DNA of 64,000 nucleotides from Forficula auricularia (GCA_024734495.1 JALMQS010000009.1:434001-498000); one strand, 5' to 3'; numbered from the stretch's first letter, positions 10,598 through 20,994 are shown. The notes: generated from the sequence alone by a model not told the origin. Program-made: numbers and translations.

Positions 10598-11606
10598 TGT
10601 TTTTTTAATACACAGAACTAATAAAATTTTAGATTTTCTAGCTTAAGAACTTCTACTTAAAAATATACTTAAAGTAAGAAAAAAATCAAACTTTAAGTCA
10701 TTAATACAGAATTTGGCATTAATAAGCCGCATCTTTGGGAAAAGTATAAGATTTCTTGCTCAAACCATTCGCTGATTTGCCAAACACCACGATTTGTAGA
10801 GATACTAGTACACAGTTCAGTCTTTTAAAAGTCTTATAGATTCTTCTAAAACTTAAGTGACTTATGTAGAAGTTAATTTAATAAATTTTAGGGCTTATTT
10901 AGTCACACAAATTAAACAAATAGAGTAATTTCAGTTAATTAACACTATTTATTTCATAGATTTACTCTACATTTTCGGTCTAATAAAGTAACTGTCTATT
11001 AAATCTATGAAATAAATACTGTTAATTAACTGAAATTACTCTATTTGTTTAATTTGTGTGACCAAATAAACCCTAAAATTTAATAAATTAAATAGTTTTG
11101 GAAGAATCTTATAAAAAACAAATCGGGTTTCCAACATCTTTTCCTCAAAGAAACATGGAACATTTTACCTAATTTCATATAATTTTCTTGTTTAAGAAAG
11201 CAACTTTATTTGAAATAAAATATAGGGTGGTCCAGAAAGAAATTCATTTTTGAAAATAGAAAGAAAAGAAAACTATTATATTTAAAATAGTTTAATCTTA
11301 TACAATATAAAGTTTATTAAATGTAATTTTAGTTTTTGAAAATTGAATCATCAAGATGACGTCCTTGGCTGTTGCAACACTCTTCCAAACGGGCACGAAA
11401 ATTTTGAAAAATTTTAGTAGGATTTTCTTTTGAAATGACTTCCATTTCTTACTGAATTCAGCTTCATTTGCTGCAATGTTGTCGGATTATTAGCGTATAC
11501 TTTGCTTTTAAGGTGTCCCCATAAAAAGAAGTCTGCTGGTCTTAAATCGAGACTCCTCGGAGGCCAGGTTATGTCACCCTCCGTGAAATCAGTTTCTGAG
11601 GAAACA
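10424..11606. repeat. Second copy of the 1-1186 duplication
   Basis: It matches 1-1186 at constant offset, with a one-base difference in a C-run. Here the flanking structure is more complete: satellite continues to the left, and the mariner fold-back is whole on the right. Confidence 0.95.
10873..11090. repeat. Hairpin MITE, copy 2
   Basis: Same palindrome as 450-667: arms of about 90 bases around a ~35-base loop. It appears identical because it lies inside the duplicated segment. Confidence 0.8.
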
Positions 11607-12101
11607 TATCCCTTATCACGCGTATGCTCTCATTCAAAGTTGCAAGAATCGCGAGGTTTCAGCAGGATGGAGCCACGAATCACACTTCGAATGAGAGTAT
11701 GTCCGTGATAAGGGATATGTTTCCTTAGAAACTGATTTTACGGAGGAATAACATAACCTGGCCTCCGAGGAGTCCCGATTTAAGTCCAGCAGACTTCTTT
11801 TATGGGGACACCTTAAAAGCAAGGCATACGATAATAATCCGAAAACATTGCGGCAATTGAAGCTGAATATTCAGGAAGAAATGGAAGCCATTTCAAAAGA
11901 AAATCCTGCTAAAGTTTTTCAAAATATTCCTGCCCGCTTGGAAGAGTGTTGCAACAGCCAAAGACGTCATCTTGATGATTTAATTTTCAAAAACTAAAAT
12001 TACATTTAATAAACTTTATATTGTATGAGATTAAACTTTTTTAAATATAATAGTTTTCTTTTCTTTCTATTTTCAAAAATGTATTTCTTTCTGGACCATT
12101 C
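11225..12101. mobile_element. Fold-back mariner-derived element with two inverted transposase halves
   Basis: Two arms (11225 to ~11637 and ~11684 to 12101) are inverted copies of each other, flanked by TA at 11223-11224 and 12102-12103. Each arm encodes the transposase C-terminus pointing outward: minus on the left, plus on the right. The right arm reads WPPRSPDLSPADFF, then a one-base loss breaks the frame before WGHLKSK, and it ends in LIFKN-stop at about 11997. The catalytic N-terminal half is missing. It likely arose by inverted dimerisation and deletion, and only foreign transposase could move it. Confidence 0.88.
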
Positions 12102-12424
12102 TATATTTTCCTAAGCTTTTTGTGAATGAAGTAAAATCCGTTTTGTACTTATTCCTGTATATGGGATTTCACCAGAGATGCTTTGTTGTAATCAAAAAAC
12201 CCTTTTATTTCATCAATCATCCATTAATTTACTATACAGCAACCAACAAGAGTCAAATGACAGCGCTCATTTGTCTTTTAGTATAGAATCAATTTTTTTT
12301 TTGAATTTTTCAATAAGGATATTAAAAATGGGCTTTTGATTTTACAGTGTTGGCATTGAGACATTGAGAGATGCAATGATTACTGTGAATGCTTTTACTA
12401 GAATCATTGCTATTACTCATTATT

Positions 12425-12905
12425 TTCAAATAAAATCCCAATCATAGTGGGAAAGAGAGGGCGATATAATGCTTTCCCTCTCTCTTCAAACTTTATTAGC
12501 AAATAAAATGTAAACACGCGTAATAATTAAAAGAAGGCATCGAAGGATATTTTTATTTTTTAATAATTTATATAAATAAATAAAGTTAATTTGGTCAAGA
12601 AGTCAACGATTAGATAGTATCAGTACTCAATTGCTCTAGAATTACCCGTTTTGCTTATTTCCAATTACACGCATGGACAAGTTAAGGGGTATAGGCGGAT
12701 TAGCTTACAAAAAAATGTTTCGAATTTATTTATTTTCTCTGATGAAAAAATATCAATTATGTAAAAAAAAAATAATAATTGATACCTATATAAGATACAA
12801 ATTATTTTCATTTGAATGGCTTTAATTATACCTAATGAGCTGAAAATTGGTACGCAAATATGTATTTTCACATTACAATGCACCAAATTTTTATCGTATT
12901 CTTTA
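12425..12905. repeat. Dispersed repeat A, uninterrupted copy
   Basis: Shares CCCAATCATAGTGG through CCATTAGATAG-type sequence with 39907-41240. In that second copy a ~790-bp SINE cluster is inserted; this copy preserves the empty site at about 12585-12595 (ATAAATAAATAAAG). A 97-codon minus ORF (12958-12665) lies across it. Its homologue at 41224-41033 shares only part of the frame, so I take it as non-coding. Confidence 0.8.
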
Positions 12906-12929
12906 GAATAGTCAAGATTCCCCCCCCTT

Positions 12930-13045
12930 CCTCCGAAAGTCTTATTTGTACGAAACACGAGGCTTTCAAACCTTCAACAACAAAAGTATTCGCTAATTCG
13001 TTTATCCCTTTGTCTAATAAAGACCGGAACTCGCTGAAAGCGTGA
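12930..13045 (+). pseudogene. LINE 3'-ORF fragment (FANSFIPL block)
   Basis: The plus frame reads KVFANSFIPLSNKDRNSL. This matches the C-terminal block of the LINE fragments at 14345 and 45198 (AFANSFIPMTSKDWNYL). It is the very end of a reverse-transcriptase ORF, 5'-truncated as is usual for LINEs. Confidence 0.7.
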
Positions 13046-13049
13046 GTGA

Positions 13050-13918
13050 AAAAAATGAAAATGAAAATTTTTATATCTAAGGATAAATAAGAGCAACTTT
13101 ATTTGATTTGGTTTAATAAAGAATCCACATGCCCGTAGATATTCTATCTGCATTTCTAAGTATGCCTATCTTTTCATCTCGACTATAATTGCGATGTTTT
13201 TTTTTTGCATTATAAATATTATGTACTTGGCTATTTAATTTTTAAATTAAAACCTTTAAATGCTTTCGGCTCGGAATGAAGCAAGGACAAAAGAAATAAA
13301 TTTTGCAGTCCAATTCCACAAGGCTGCTTCATCCAAAAGCACATAATAACTGAATTTTCAATGGAATAAACGTTCTATTTCAATAGAAAATATGGACATG
13401 GTGAATTAAAAAAAAAAGGTATGACAGAAAATTATAAATACCTACCTACCTGTATATTTATTTATTTATATTGGATTTTTCTTGAATTTAACAAAAACAC
13501 CAAACAATTCTTCACGGTTAAATCAGAAACAACTCAAAGAAATTCATTATTCAATTAGTTAAACCCATTGATTTCTCTTTATCAAAATTAGTTTATGTGT
13601 GTGTTCAAATTGATAAGCTCTAAATACTAATAAGAAATTCAAAACGATATATATTACATTAGCAGATTCAATGACTTTCAAAATTATATCACGAAAATTT
13701 GAAGTACCTACAATTAAGAAAATCTCAAAATAATTTTCATTTTTAAAATATTATTTTTTACTGTTTAATATTTATATAAGGCTATAATTTATTTCTTTAA
13801 GCTGTGTTTTCAATTAAATTTTATAATCAAAGTATAGTTCTAACAGCTTCTGTGAAATTTTAAAGAGACCAAAAAACAACTACAGTAATCGATTATCGCG
13901 ATTCTTGATTTATTGCAG
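13050..13918. other. No gene seen
   Basis: AT-rich sequence with short simple runs. I saw no gene, TE terminus or repeat shared with the rest of the window. Confidence 0.4.
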
Positions 13919-14040
13919 TTTATAATTTGGATTGCGCCACAAATTCCAAATTCGAATTATCACTGCTGCGAGATGTAGCCGTAGCCGCCTACTCATGCAA
14001 CCAAATTACAGTTCAAGTCGATCGGTTGTCTAAAGTCTAG
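13919..14040 (+). other. Candidate exon or TE coding fragment, unrecognised
   Basis: After a good acceptor-like sequence (TTGATTTATTGCAG, ending 13918), one frame stays open for about 40 codons to TAG at 14038. It is much less AT-rich than its surroundings and has balanced composition (for example SLLRDVAVAAYSCNQITVQV). No consensus donor is visible. I recognise no family. It could be an exon of a host gene, a TE remnant or chance. Confidence 0.25.
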
Positions 14041-14127
14041 GCGCGTCAATAAGAACCTTCCTGACATTTCTTTTCATACGAATACATTGAAATTTCATGA
14101 GTAAATATCAGTTTCCATAATCACTTA

Positions 14128-14332
14128 GGGCCAGTTGTATGTCGGTTTGTAAAGTCTTTGTTAAGTTAACAAACGGTCAAACCTTAGTATTCCCCTCGTC
14201 CCCAGTCGGATGGCCAATAAGATTACAGGCACTTTCATCTGATTGGCCATCCGGCCGGGCACAAGGGAAATACTAAGGTTTGACCGTTTGTCAACTTAAT
14301 AAAGACTTTACAAACCGACATACAACCGGCCC
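14128..14332. mobile_element. PIF/Harbinger MITE, TSD TTA
   Basis: A palindromic 205-bp element beginning GGGCCAGTTGTATGTCGG and ending in the near reverse complement. It is flanked by TTA at 14125-14127 and 14333-14335. TIRs starting GGGCC with a 3-bp TTA duplication are typical of PIF/Harbinger. The arms extend almost to the centre (loop ~25 bases). Non-coding. Confidence 0.85.
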
Positions 14333-14344
14333 TTAGGGGTCTGA

Positions 14345-14825
14345 GCTCTCTTAGAATGACCAAATTACAACTGTAACAAAAGCTTCTGGATGTAAGCTTG
14401 CCTCTATTCAGTACCAGAGCATTTTTAAGTCCACTCACTCTTTCCCTATAAAAGGCTCATATTCGCTCCCGACTCAAATATGGCTCATAGCTGTGGAGAG
14501 GGGTTTCCAAGCATTCTCTTGCCACTCTGGATACAATTCAGAGGCGAGTTATCGGACTAATAGGATATCCAGTATTATCAAGCGGCCCCAATTCCCTGGC
14601 CGATCGTAAAACCATATCCGTTCTTTCTCTTTTTTTATAGATGTTACCATGGCGTCAGTTCTGATGAGATAAAATCAATAATCCCATATTAATTCTCATT
14701 TGAGAGATACACACAATTTTCAATTATTCAAAAGGCCCCTTCGTAATTAAACTAGATACCTACTCACAAACAAAAAGCATTCGCAAACTCGTTCATCGCT
14801 ATGATTTCTAGAGAAGAGCATCTGT
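14345..14825 (+). pseudogene. LINE reverse-transcriptase C-terminal fragment, degenerate
   Basis: Conceptual translation with several stops gives KAHIRSRLKYGS, LWRGVSKHSLATLD, IQRRVIGLIGYP and FANSFIAM. These blocks follow the RT domain in jockey/CR1-like LINE ORF2 proteins. The better preserved relative at 44690-45560 aligns in the same order. It is 5'-truncated, with in-frame stops (for example after KYGS) and no function expected. Confidence 0.75.
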
Positions 14826-15088
14826 TTTTTCGGTATTTTATTCTTATTTTCAATTCAAGAGTAATTGTGGGAGTAAGATTTTCTTAAAAGTCTCCCAATT
14901 ATTCCAAGATTCCCTAAATATTATTGATTGCTTTTTTTATATGATCTGTGAGGATAATTTTGAATTGACTAAAACTTGTCTGGACTTGTTTGAAATCCTT
15001 TTACACTATAGCGAGAAAAAGATGGATTCTTCTATCCGCAATCTTTTGTGGTTGCCCCTTGAAATTTCACAACATGTATCATTTGATA

Positions 15089-15302
15089 ATTTTTTTTTTT
15101 TTTTTTTATTGTCACCGGAAACAAAGCCCATTTAGACAGCACATCAGTAATGTGTTAGTAGGTTAGTGAGGGAGCCGAGTTTTAGCCTGTAGAAATTTTG
15201 TATGCTAGCCAGGATCGAACCCCGGCCTCCCGCTTGAAAATCGTCATCAACGATGCTGAAACGGGGCCAGCGTGTTAGCCAGCTCGGCCAACCCGACTCC
15301 CC
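15089..15302 (-). mobile_element. tRNA-derived SINE (family 1)
   Basis: On the minus strand the head reads GGGTTGGCCGAGCTGGCTAA (A-box region TGGCCGAGCTGG) and, ~60 bases on, GGGGTTCGATCCTGG (B box). A body with AAAACTCGGCTCCCTCACTAA follows, with an A-rich tail at 15091-15107. The internal pol III promoter and A-tail identify a SINE. A relative in plus orientation is at 16399. Confidence 0.88.
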
Positions 15303-15830
15303 AAAGAAAAAAATCATAGGTTTGTATGTTTGAAAAAATTTTCAATTTTTTGTGATTCTGTTCAAAAATAAAAGGAAACCCTATGAGTCTTGTTACAATG
15401 TTTGTCTGTCTATCTCGTAAACAAAATAAGATACTAACTTAAAAATCGTAACTTACGTGTATTTTCTTAAAATTTCAATCGGATGATTTATTAAGAAAGG
15501 GTCGAATTTTTTCGGAGATCAAAAAATATTTTTTATCATGGGCAGTTAGGAATAGCTGTAAAGATCTATCTATTTGAATAAGGCAATAAATATAATTTGT
15601 TTAATTAATTTCGCTTTAAGATGGTTTAACTTAAATTATCTCATCCTATTCTTATCCACGACAAATAAAAACAAATTTGATATCTCAAGTATTTTGAAAG
15701 ACTTAAGATACGGAACCCTCATATGGGTCCAACATACATTTAGTCCATTTATACGTGTTTAGAATTGATTTGAAAAATAATTTTCAAATTTATTTTTTCC
15801 TCATTGGGATTCAGATCCATAATTTATTAA
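15303..15830. other. No gene; dispersed repeat fragment
   Basis: Contains the ACAAATTTGATATCTCAAG repeat (about 15670-15760) also seen near 3950. The 62-codon plus ORF across it is repeat-derived. Nothing else is recognised. Confidence 0.5.
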
Positions 15831-16071
15831 TGTAATTTTTGTTTTTCAGAGGATGAGGAACAAAATAAGTGTTTGTTTACGACTTATCAATTGCAACGTT
15901 TCGCCACTTTTATTGCAGCTTCTTCAGGCTCTTGATAAATAATGACAAAGTGTTTGGAGCTTTATTTATCAAGAGCCTGAAGAAGCTGCAATAAAAGTGG
16001 CGAAACGTTGCAATTGATAAGTCGTAAACAAACACTTATTTTGTTCCTCATCCTCTGAAAAACAAAAATTT
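15831..16071. repeat. Fold-back pair of retroelement-like ends with hammerhead-like motif
   Basis: The left arm 15831-15939 is the reverse complement of 15961-16071, with a ~21-base centre. Each arm contains GAAGAAGCTGCAATAAAAG and GGCGAAACGTTGC, also found at 8688-8757. Both arms border a TTTTTGTTTTTCAG tract. It is non-coding and may be an inverted dimer of a terminal repeat from a Penelope- or DIRS-like element; that assignment is a guess. Confidence 0.7.
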
Positions 16072-16398
16072 ATTTTTTCTTTTTATCTATATATCAATAG
16101 ATAATGTAAGAACAAAAGCTCGTAGAATGTTCTTTCCAATGGCAAAATCTTTTTATCTCTAATACAGAAAACTACTTGGATTCTGGAGTTTTTTAATTTA
16201 GAAATTTAGTTAAAAATTATTTAAATTAAGAAATTTTATGTGGATAACTCTTGAAATGAAATTAGACTCAGAAGTTTCTCCACTTTTGTAATTTTAACCT
16301 TCGTCCAAGTCTTGAGAAAGTTTTCACTTTTTCCTTTAATAATTTTGTTCATATTTGAAATAAATAGTATTTTTATTTAACATATAAGTACATATATG

Positions 16399-16618
16399 GA
16401 GGCGGGTTGTACGAGCTGGCTATGGCGCTGGGCTCGCTTCAGCCTCGTTTGATGATGACGTTCAAGCGGGAAACACGGGTCTAGCTAACATATAAATTTC
16501 TACCGGCTAAAACTCGGCTCCCTCACTAACCCTACTAAAACTTTACTGATGTGATGATCTAAATGGGCTTTGTTCCCGGTGTCAATAAATAAATAAAAAA
16601 AATAAAAAAATAAAAAAA
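16399..16618 (+). mobile_element. tRNA-derived SINE (family 1), degraded head
   Basis: The body is shared with 15302-15089 (minus), including GGCTAAAACTCGGCTCCCTC and AAATGGGCTTTGTTCCCGG. The head has a decayed A box (ACGAGCTGGCTATGGCGC) and a B box damaged to GGGTCTAGCTAAC. It ends in an (AAATA)n-like tail at about 16585-16618. Probably older and no longer transcribed. Confidence 0.8.
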
Positions 16619-16619
16619 C

Positions 16620-17192
16620 GCATTCCACGCCAAATCGGAGGACTTGAAAAATTTCTAATTTTTGATTTTCTTCATTTATTGATATTTTTTAGTACCGAAA
16701 ACTCTTGTTAAATTTTGAAGTTTTTTTTTGATCTCCGGTTAAAAGATATCGAATTTTGGTTTTTCGTTAATTACTTCTTCAAAAATGATCCAAATTCAAT
16801 TTTTTTTAATTTTTATTTTTTTACGAACTTTTTAGAAAAAAATACAAAGAATTATTTAAAGTGTTTTTATATGTGATTTTTGTATTTGAAAAAATCTTGT
16901 TTTTGAAACTGTATGTAGGTACTCTTCGATTTTTTCGGTAATTTTTAATTTTAAACTTCTATTCATTCTACAAATTTTAAGACCGGATTGATAGTGGTCC
17001 AATAATAATTACTATTTTTTTTTATTTTTGAATTTGGACCATTTTTGAAGAAGTTATGAGCGAAAAACAGAAATTCGATTTCATTTAAATCAGTGATCAA
17101 AAAATTTCAAAAATTACCAGGAAAAGTTTTTTGGTGGGTACTAAAAAATATCAAAAATTAAAAATTTTCAAACTGTCCGATTTGTCGTGATG
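16620..17192. repeat. Inverted-repeat element (imperfect fold-back)
   Basis: The left part (CCACGCCAAATCGGAGGAC...) is mirrored on the right (..ACTGTCCGATTTGTCGTGATG). Arms of roughly 200 bases can pair imperfectly. Non-coding, and it abuts the SINE tail at 16618. The motif GCCAAATCGG also occurs in the HINE 5' region (CCGATTTGGC), but the rest differs. Confidence 0.6.
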
Positions 17193-18359
17193 ATATATTA
17201 TAAATATCATTATATTTTTATTCTAATAGAGATTAAATTAGAAATTTATTGAATAATATTCTTACATTTCAATATTCCTAGTAGAATATTTTAACAAGAA
17301 ATTATCTGCTGGATCATGCTTTTTGTCACTTTTTGTTAATAGAAATGAAATATTATGTTAAAATATATGTAACTCTTGTGATAATATAATAAATAAATTA
17401 GAATTAGGCACGTGATGCTACTATTATTCCATAAACTCATTAAGCTAATAAAAAATACTAGTTGATCTACTTATTTTGTTATCATTCCGATTGTATTATT
17501 CTTTTTTATTCGAGCCATGAATTAAGTTAGTATGTATATCATGAGATCATAAGTGGAAAGATCGGAGGGCTAAAAGGGGAGAGGAGTAGCCCCTAAAAAA
17601 CAATAACATTAATAACATAATGCGTAAATGTCAAGTTTCAGGAAAATAATTTCAGCTAAAAATATGAAATATTTAATATGAAAATTTTAGTCTCTTATCT
17701 TTTTTGAAAAAGTGGATGGAAAATTTTTTTCAAAAAAAGAACAACATCCGGCTTTCATACCTGTATCTACTCTTATATTAAACGAGCAAAAATTGTATAT
17801 ATATAACATATATTTATTTATATATATATTTGTATCTTTGTTGTATTTTGAAAACGGCTATACCGATTTTGATGAAAAAATTCTATTAACAAGTTTTGAG
17901 AATGAGAAAGCGATCTGGCTAGGTCTGGACCTCGACAAATTTTATCTTAATTGGTCTTTTCTTAATTAAAGTAATTATTTATAGATGAAAATCTCAATAA
18001 AAAGTTTGTTTACAATATCTTTTATTTTTAATTGGTTTTTTTAATTTTAAAACCCACTAATAGGCTATAGCAAATATTAATATATATATTAAAATTAGGA
18101 AATTGTTGTTTGTTTTTAATTAACAGGTGTCTAAATCATAACAAAACAGGTGTGTTTACAAATAAAGTGGTTGAAGTGGCTTTTTTTTATATAACTTGGA
18201 AATAAATCTTATTTAATTTTATGTTTTTATTTCAGATCCTATACAATTATTATTTTTTATTATTATTTTCCTATTTATTTTTTTATAATGTTTATCAATA
18301 TGAACGAATGTGGGCAAATTGGTGTACGAGTAAACAAATATACACATAATATGTAGACC
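17193..18359. other. No gene; possible Helitron-like scrap at ~17820-17970
   Basis: AT-rich. The 85-codon plus ORF at 17712-17969 reads through TATTTTGAAAACGG and ATACCGATTTTGATG, sequence typical of repeat DNA, so I do not take it as a gene. Short TA-rich runs lie at about 17797-17832. Confidence 0.4.
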
Positions 18360-18560
18360 ATTAGAAAGCTAGAAATGCAAAAACTGGGTGCGGGGTGGGT
18401 GGATGTGGAAGGTGCAGAAGTTGGGGTGCAGTTGTGGCGGATCCGGGGGTGGGAGGCGAGTTTGGGGTGGGGTGGGGCGGAGTGGGGTGCAGTGGTGGGG
18501 CCGAGGTGTGGTTTCGGGGGGGGGGGGGGGGGGTTAGGGGTTACCGTGCATCGCTCGGTG
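18360..18560 (+). other. G-rich island with strand asymmetry
   Basis: From GGGTGCGGGGTGGGTGG to a run of about 18 G at 18516-18533, the plus strand is strongly G-rich, in sharp contrast to the AT-rich flanks. Many GGG/GGGG tracts could form G-quadruplexes. The left edge (GAAAGCTAGAAATGCAAAAACT) matches the element family of 7416 and 22900, so this may be an expanded G-tract of that family. The overlapping ORFs of 60-81 codons here are compositional artefacts. Confidence 0.7.
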
Positions 18561-19368
18561 GCTCCAGGTACTTTTAATTATATGAGAATTTATATAAGGA
18601 CAATTTTATCAATCTACTAAGATCTTTGATAAAATTTTCCTTATATTAATTCTCTTATCTAAATAATAAAAATGAATTTCTTTTTCTTTGTAAGCGCAAA
18701 TCTCTCAAATGCCTGGGCCGATTTGGCTAATTTTTTTTAAAAAATGTTCGTAATAGTCCATTTCAGGTTAATGCGTAAAAAAAAATCGAAAAAGTTGCCC
18801 GGAAAATTGGAAAATTCACGAAAAACAAAAACCAAATCTGTATAGCCAACATAGCTTGCCAAACAATAAAAGAACTAAACTAGCAAACTAAACATTTGTT
18901 GGCGGCACTGTTTGTCATATTTTTGAATGTCATTCATTCTTATTAGCATAGATAATAGAGTTCTAACCACATTATCGTTGAAGAGGAATTTAATAATGCA
19001 ACAAAGATTTAAAAAAACTATCTATTTTTTTAAAGTACATTTAAAAACAAAAAAATAAACTGCAACGGATCATTGCTAAACTTTATCCAATGTACTATCT
19101 TATTCTAAAATAAAGTACTTTAAAATATAATTTTACAAAAAACTATATATGACCTTTTTTGTGGTCCTCAAGGTACTTAATTACAATGAATTTTAAATCC
19201 CACAAATATTAATTTGACAATTTAATTGATGAACTCAAAAATTGTTATTTAATTAAATTAACTGCAACGGATCGTTGCTAAACTTTATCCAAATTCATTT
19301 GAAATATTAATATGTTTATTCCTTTATTATTAATCAGATATCACTTGATATTTCGAATTCATGTTAAC

Positions 19369-19642
19369 CATGCGCGGATCCAGGGGTGCGATGGGGCGAC
19401 CGCCCCCCCCCCAAAGCATTAGAGATCAACAATTTTTATATGTTTATTTAATCTTTTTTTTTATATAACATTAAATTTTAAAATTGAAGAAAATAAAGTT
19501 CTATGTGGGGGGGGGCGGCGTCTCCGACCCCCCCACCCCCCGCTTGGACAATTCGACCGCGACACACTTCCGAGATCAAAAATAGATCTTATATACCGGC
19601 GACCGCCCCCCCCCCCCCAAATCAGAGGTCTGGATCCGCCTG
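19369..19642. mobile_element. Short hAT-like MITE inside the HINE, TSD ATGTTRAC
   Basis: A 274-bp insertion between 19361-19368 (ATGTTAAC) and 19643-19650 (ATGTTGAC), a 7/8 match. The uninterrupted sequence is visible in other HINE copies (ATGTTGACTTTAATTC). The ends carry inverted GCGGATCCAG. It has C- and G-runs and no coding sequence. The 8-bp duplication suggests hAT. Confidence 0.8.
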
Positions 19643-19662
19643 ATGTTGACTTTATTTCAAAA

Positions 19663-20520
19663 ATAATGATCGATTCTCATTTAACAGTTGAGGAATAACC
19701 ATTCTACAATACATTCGATTTTTGACGTTTCGGTTTTTATTGGTAGCCATTGTTGAAGACTTAAAAATCAAAAATAGAAATCGATTCTTATCTAATACTA
19801 GAGGAATAATAATTCTACATTAGATTTTTGACCCTTCGATTATTATTGGTAGCCATTGCTGAAGACATGGAAAAATCGACTTAAAATCAAAAATAGCAAT
19901 CGATTCTTATCTAATACTAGAGGAATAACAATTCTACATTAGATTTTTGACCCTCCGATTATTATTGGAAACCATTGCTGTAGACATGGAGGAATCGACT
20001 TAAAATAAAAAATACCAATTGATTCTTAACTAATACTAGAGGAATAACAATTCTACATTAGATTTTTGACCCTTCAATTATTATTGGTAGCCATTGCTGA
20101 AGACATGGAGCAATCGACTTAAAATCAAAAATACCAATCGATTCTTATCTAATACTAGAGGAATAACAATTCTACATTAGATTTTTGACCCTTCGATTAA
20201 TATTGGTAACCATTGCTGAAGACATGGAGCAATCGACTTAAAATCAAAAATACCAATCGATTCTTATCTAATACTAGAGGAATAACAATTCTACATTAGA
20301 TTTTTGACCCTTCGATTATTATTGGTAGCCATTGCTGAAGACATGGAGGAATCGACTTAAAATCAAAAATACCAATCGATTCTTATCTAATACTAGAGGA
20401 ATAACCTTATTGCATTCCATTTTTGATGTTTTGACTATTAATGGCAAGCTCTACTGAAAACGTGGAAGAATCGAATTAGAATCAATAAGACTAAATTCTT
20501 TTATGATAAACAACTCAAGC
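19663..20520 (+). repeat. 119-bp satellite array within HINE
   Basis: The landmark CTAGAGGAATAA occurs at 19798, 19917, 20036, 20155, 20274 and 20393: a constant period of 119 bases. Each unit holds TTTTTGACCCTTCGATTATT and GAAGACATGGAGGAATCGAC. The final unit, up to CAAACAACTCAAGCTTGAG-like sequence, is a diverged variant that also closes the arrays at 5000, 10084, 50600 and 61030. Known DINE-1-type elements also carry central tandem repeats. Confidence 0.92.
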
Positions 20521-20939
20521 TTGAGAATAAGAGAATTTTTTATAAATAGAGATTTTTAATACATTTTAAATATTTGTTTCATCTTATTTGTTATGAGTGT
20601 ATATTGCAGTTAAATAGAATCTCAAATTATGTCTATTTAAGACTTTATAATAAAACAATTATATTTATTCTCTGTTACTAATAAAACATCAATAAAGCAG
20701 CCACGTGGGGGTCCAGGCTAGTAAAATGCCCGCCGAAGGCGGGCCTTGAAGCTAGTAATTAAATAAAAATATGAAATCAATAATTATAGACATATAAAAT
20801 GAAAAAGACTATGCATTTTAATTCAATTTACTATATTCTTGACTGATTTAATAAAGTGGTGATGTTGAACTTGGCAGCACATTAGATCTCACTACTTTTT
20901 TTTATTACTTTATTAATCGAAGTTTCTCTTTTTTTACAG

Positions 20940-20994
20940 AAGTGTTTTTGCTGGGATTAGACTTACAGCACTTGTTCCGAGTTCCTGTTTGCAT
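20940..20994 (+). other. Candidate 55-nt internal exon
   Basis: Bounded by a strong acceptor (TTTCTCTTTTTTTACAG, ending 20939) and a perfect donor consensus GTAAGT at 20995-21000. Two frames are open, for example phase-2 VFLLGLDLQHLFRVPVC. I recognise no protein, and none of its partner exons is identified. Signal strength at both edges makes it worth a transcript check, but splice-like pairs arise by chance in 64 kb of AT-rich DNA. Confidence 0.3.

Larger units (their letters stand above)
18658..20758 (+). mobile_element. HINE/DINE-type Helentron non-autonomous element, full length
   Basis: The 5' end has AATAATAAAAATGAATTTC, then CTCTCAAATGCCTGG and CCGATTTGGC, the conserved leader of arthropod Helentron-related elements. 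The 3' end has CACGTGGGGGTCC, the hairpin GCCCGCCGAAGGCGGGC and terminal CTTGAAGCTAGTA. Between them are two copies of ACTGCAACGGATC(G)TTGC (19058, 19258), a 119-bp satellite array (19663-20520) and a hAT insertion (19369-19642). There is no Rep/helicase, so it is non-autonomous. No target duplication is expected for this class. Relatives are at 37131 (+) and 60655 (-). Confidence 0.85.

Noticed and set aside
12665..12958. 97-codon minus ORF
   Set aside because: Part of dispersed repeat A; the other copy does not keep the frame.
15089..15302. tRNA gene from A and B boxes
   Set aside because: No closing acceptor stem of proper length; a non-tRNA body and A-rich tail follow. It is a SINE. Same for 25260, 27411, 39563 and 40056.
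17712..17969. 85-codon ORF as a gene
   Set aside because: Its 3' half reads repeat-type sequence (AAAACGG...ACCGATTTTGATG); composition is dominated by Tyr/Ile/Leu from AT-rich DNA.
18375..18620. 81-codon Gly/Trp-rich ORF
   Set aside because: Artefact of the G-rich tract.
19663..20520. Regular repeats resembling a CRISPR array
   Set aside because: Whole 119-bp units repeat with no unique spacers, inside a eukaryotic TE; it is a tandem satellite.
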